Positions 7,042-8,286 of a stretch of DNA of 8,286 bases are shown piece by piece. The notes beneath the pieces were generated by a model that had not been told where the DNA came from, ran no database searches, and saw only the letters and a program-made list of their open reading frames with translations. Position 1 is the first letter of the stretch. Each line of letters begins with the position of its first letter. The stretch is from Thermomicrobiales bacterium (GTDB taxonomy: Bacteria > Chloroflexota > Chloroflexia > Thermomicrobiales > UBA6265): positions 1 to 8,286 of the forward strand of contig JAUJLY010000106.1 of assembly GCA_030447145.1 (NCBI GenBank), in the 5' to 3' direction. The translations under genes and the position numbers were made by a program.

Positions 7042-7280
7042 CGTCCCCAGTCTTCAAAGCCACTCTATTTTAAGGGGTCGTGTGGTCGGCGTCACTGACA
7101 GACTGCCAACCAATATGTTGTTACGGTAGACACTGGATTTGCTCAAGCTCCATTTGCAACTTCATCGTCTCAACGGTCAAGTGGTACTGCGATTACCGCA
7201 AGACACCTTATGGAGATGGCGTTCAAGACGAGCCGCGACTACGCGGGATAGTCAGCCGATTGAACCCGGCCGCGATTGAG

Positions 7281-8261
7281 CTAGCTCACCCGATTGCGGA
7301 GGACACCCAGCCCTTCCACCTCTAGCTCTATAACGTCACCGCGATTGAGGAACTGGCCGAGCTCCGCGCCAGATCCGTTCCCTACCGTGCCTGTCCCGAA
7401 TATTTCTCCCACCGCGATCCGCTCGCTCATTGAGGCGTGGGCAATCATGTCCTCATACTTCCAATGTATCGTCCCGGAATTGTCGTCACACAGCGTCTGA
7501 CCATTCACCCTGCTGGTCATCCTCAGGTCGTAAGGATTCGCGATCTCATCCTTGGTTACCAGGTACGGCCCAAACACGTGGGCGTTGTGGAAATCCTTGC
7601 CTTTCGCTGGCCCTAACCCAACCGACATTTCCCTACCCTGGATCACCCGTTCACTGAAATCGTTGTAGATCATGAAACCGAAGACGTGATCCATTGCCTC
7701 TTCTCGAGGGATATCCTTGCCGGACTTCCCGATCACGATTGCAAGTTCAAACTCGTAATCCAGTTCGTCGGCATAGGAAGGGATCTGCACCTTCTGACCG
7801 TGCGTGCCAAGACTTCCCGGATTGCCTTTGTAGTAGACGGGCATTTTGTACCACTCGGGTGGAATGTCCCGGCCAAGTTTCGGGTAAATGTTCTTCAGAT
7901 GCGTCTCGAACGCCATGAAATCCCGCAACAGGGGAGGGTGCGGCACAGGCGGCAGCAATGTGACGCCACCAGGATCGTAGATCACCTGTGGAGCCTCGAG
8001 AGCGGCTCCTTGCCCCGCTGCATAGTCAAGCGCATCGTGCGCGGCCTGGAACGAGAACGATCCGCCGGCGATGAACTCGACCATGTCGGACGGGAGTACG
8101 GCTGCCGCGATCCGCCGCGCGGCCTCGGGAGCACTCCCGTCCGACATGAGTCGATGCGTGTACGCGGCGTTGAGGTCCACAAACGCCTCTTGTGGTCCAA
8201 CGGCGCCAATTCGAACAACCGGGCCAATCGGGGTAGACACCTGGAACGATACGAGCTTCAC
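7281..8261 (-). CDS. Fumarylacetoacetate hydrolase (FAH) family protein
   Basis: Predicted Mg2+/Mn2+-dependent hydrolase or decarboxylase acting on a 2,4-diketo acid. The family includes 2,4-diketo-3-deoxy-L-rhamnonate and -L-fuconate hydrolases, which release pyruvate, as well as fumarylpyruvate hydrolases. From the GTG start at 8261 the protein has 326 residues: an N-terminal cap domain to about 105, then the FAH fold. Visible features are DYEFELA with metal ligands Glu170 and Glu172, NDFS with Asp201, KGKDF (220-224) and the VGNGSGAELG loop (293-302) near the end. GTG 8261 is chosen because the product then begins VKLVSF, a common start for this family, with AGGGAG about 10 bases upstream. 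The frame is also open to a TTG at 8285, and the window ends there, so a longer form is possible. It is convergent with the lactonase gene and separated from it by an IS remnant. A role in cleaving the last intermediate of the sugar-acid pathway is inferred. Confidence 0.9.
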   Translation of the reverse strand: MKLVSFQVSTPIGPVVRIGAVGPQEAFVDLNAAYTHRLMSDGSAPEAARRIAAAVLPSDMVEFIAGGSFSFQAAHDALDYAAGQGAALEAPQVIYDPGGVTLLPPVPHPPLLRDFMAFETHLKNIYPKLGRDIPPEWYKMPVYYKGNPGSLGTHGQKVQIPSYADELDYEFELAIVIGKSGKDIPREEAMDHVFGFMIYNDFSERVIQGREMSVGLGPAKGKDFHNAHVFGPYLVTKDEIANPYDLRMTSRVNGQTLCDDNSGTIHWKYEDMIAHASMSERIAVGEIFGTGTVGNGSGAELGQFLNRGDVIELEVEGLGVLRNRVS

Positions 8262-8286
8262 GGAGCAATGACTCCCTGACGACAAA

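Larger units (their letters stand above)
6465..7280. other. Long non-coding stretch with an insertion sequence remnant
   Basis: This 816-bp gap lies between the convergent lactonase and FAH-family genes. The middle holds a decayed IS5-type transposase (annotated separately). The flanks, about 6465-6640 and 7060-7280, show no ORF with recognisable protein features. Two small symmetric elements occur near the left side: GCCGT-TGAG-ACGGC (6486-6499) 22 bases past the lactonase stop, and the AGGACGTCCT palindrome (6517-6526). I found no clear terminal inverted repeats, tRNA or CRISPR. Confidence 0.7.

Noticed and set aside
6527..7108. The 8-base direct repeat GACTGCCA at 6527-6534 and 7101-7108 flanking the transposase remnant, as a target-site duplication.
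   Set aside because: Eight bases can match by chance, IS5-family duplications are normally shorter, and no terminal inverted repeats adjoin the copies.
7237..7253. GACTA / TAGTC hairpin downstream of the FAH-family gene as a terminator.
   Set aside because: The stem is only 5 bp with a 7-base loop and no T run in the leftward direction.
7080..7325. Small plus-strand ORF of 81 codons overlapping the 3' end of the FAH-family gene.
   Set aside because: No recognisable motif, no ribosome binding site, and part of it runs antisense to a real gene.
7686..8279. Plus-strand reading frame of 197 codons opposite the FAH-family gene.
   Set aside because: It is antisense to a well-supported FAH-family protein, with no family motifs of its own.

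Overview
This 8.3-kb window is a bacterial carbohydrate or sugar-acid catabolism locus. Moderate-to-high GC, GTG and ATG starts, Shine-Dalgarno-like sites and overlapping stop/start codons show it is bacterial. The phylum cannot be read securely. The mix of families and the IS5-type remnant would fit a soil or compost bacterium (Chloroflexota, Actinomycetota or Pseudomonadota); this is a guess.

Layout. Positions 33-4204 hold a leftward operon of four genes. In transcription order these are an IolE-like sugar isomerase/dehydratase (3422-4204), a Gfo/Idh/MocA-type NAD(P) dehydrogenase (2128-3345), a second TIM-barrel sugar isomerase/epimerase-like protein (1160-2131) and a D-2-hydroxyacid dehydrogenase (33-1163). 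The last three are joined by 4-base stop/start overlaps, and a fifth gene may begin at position 20 and leave the window. A 246-bp divergent intergenic region (4205-4450) carries a perfect 9+9 inverted repeat just before the rightward genes. Rightward come an L-rhamnonate dehydratase-like enolase-superfamily enzyme (4451-5608) and, 4 bases later, an amidohydrolase/lactonase-like protein (5613-6464). Positions 6465-7280 contain no intact gene, but they hold the decayed remains of an IS5-family transposase on the minus strand. Positions 7281-8261 encode a leftward fumarylacetoacetate hydrolase (FAH) family enzyme, convergent with the lactonase.

How the genes could work together. A lactonase, an aldonate dehydratase of the rhamnonate type and an FAH-family hydrolase are three of the enzyme classes of the non-phosphorylative L-rhamnose/L-fucose type pathway: sugar lactone to aldonate, to 2-keto-3-deoxy acid, to diketo acid, to pyruvate plus a hydroxyaldehyde or hydroxy acid. 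The leftward operon resembles cyclitol or keto-sugar catabolic modules, in which a Gfo/Idh/MocA dehydrogenase makes a keto-sugar or inosose that IolE-like enzymes dehydrate or isomerise. The true substrate is not determined by the sequence. No transporter, kinase or regulator lies in the window. I see no clearly novel defence or mobile system; the main interest is an unassigned catabolic pathway and its possible operator.
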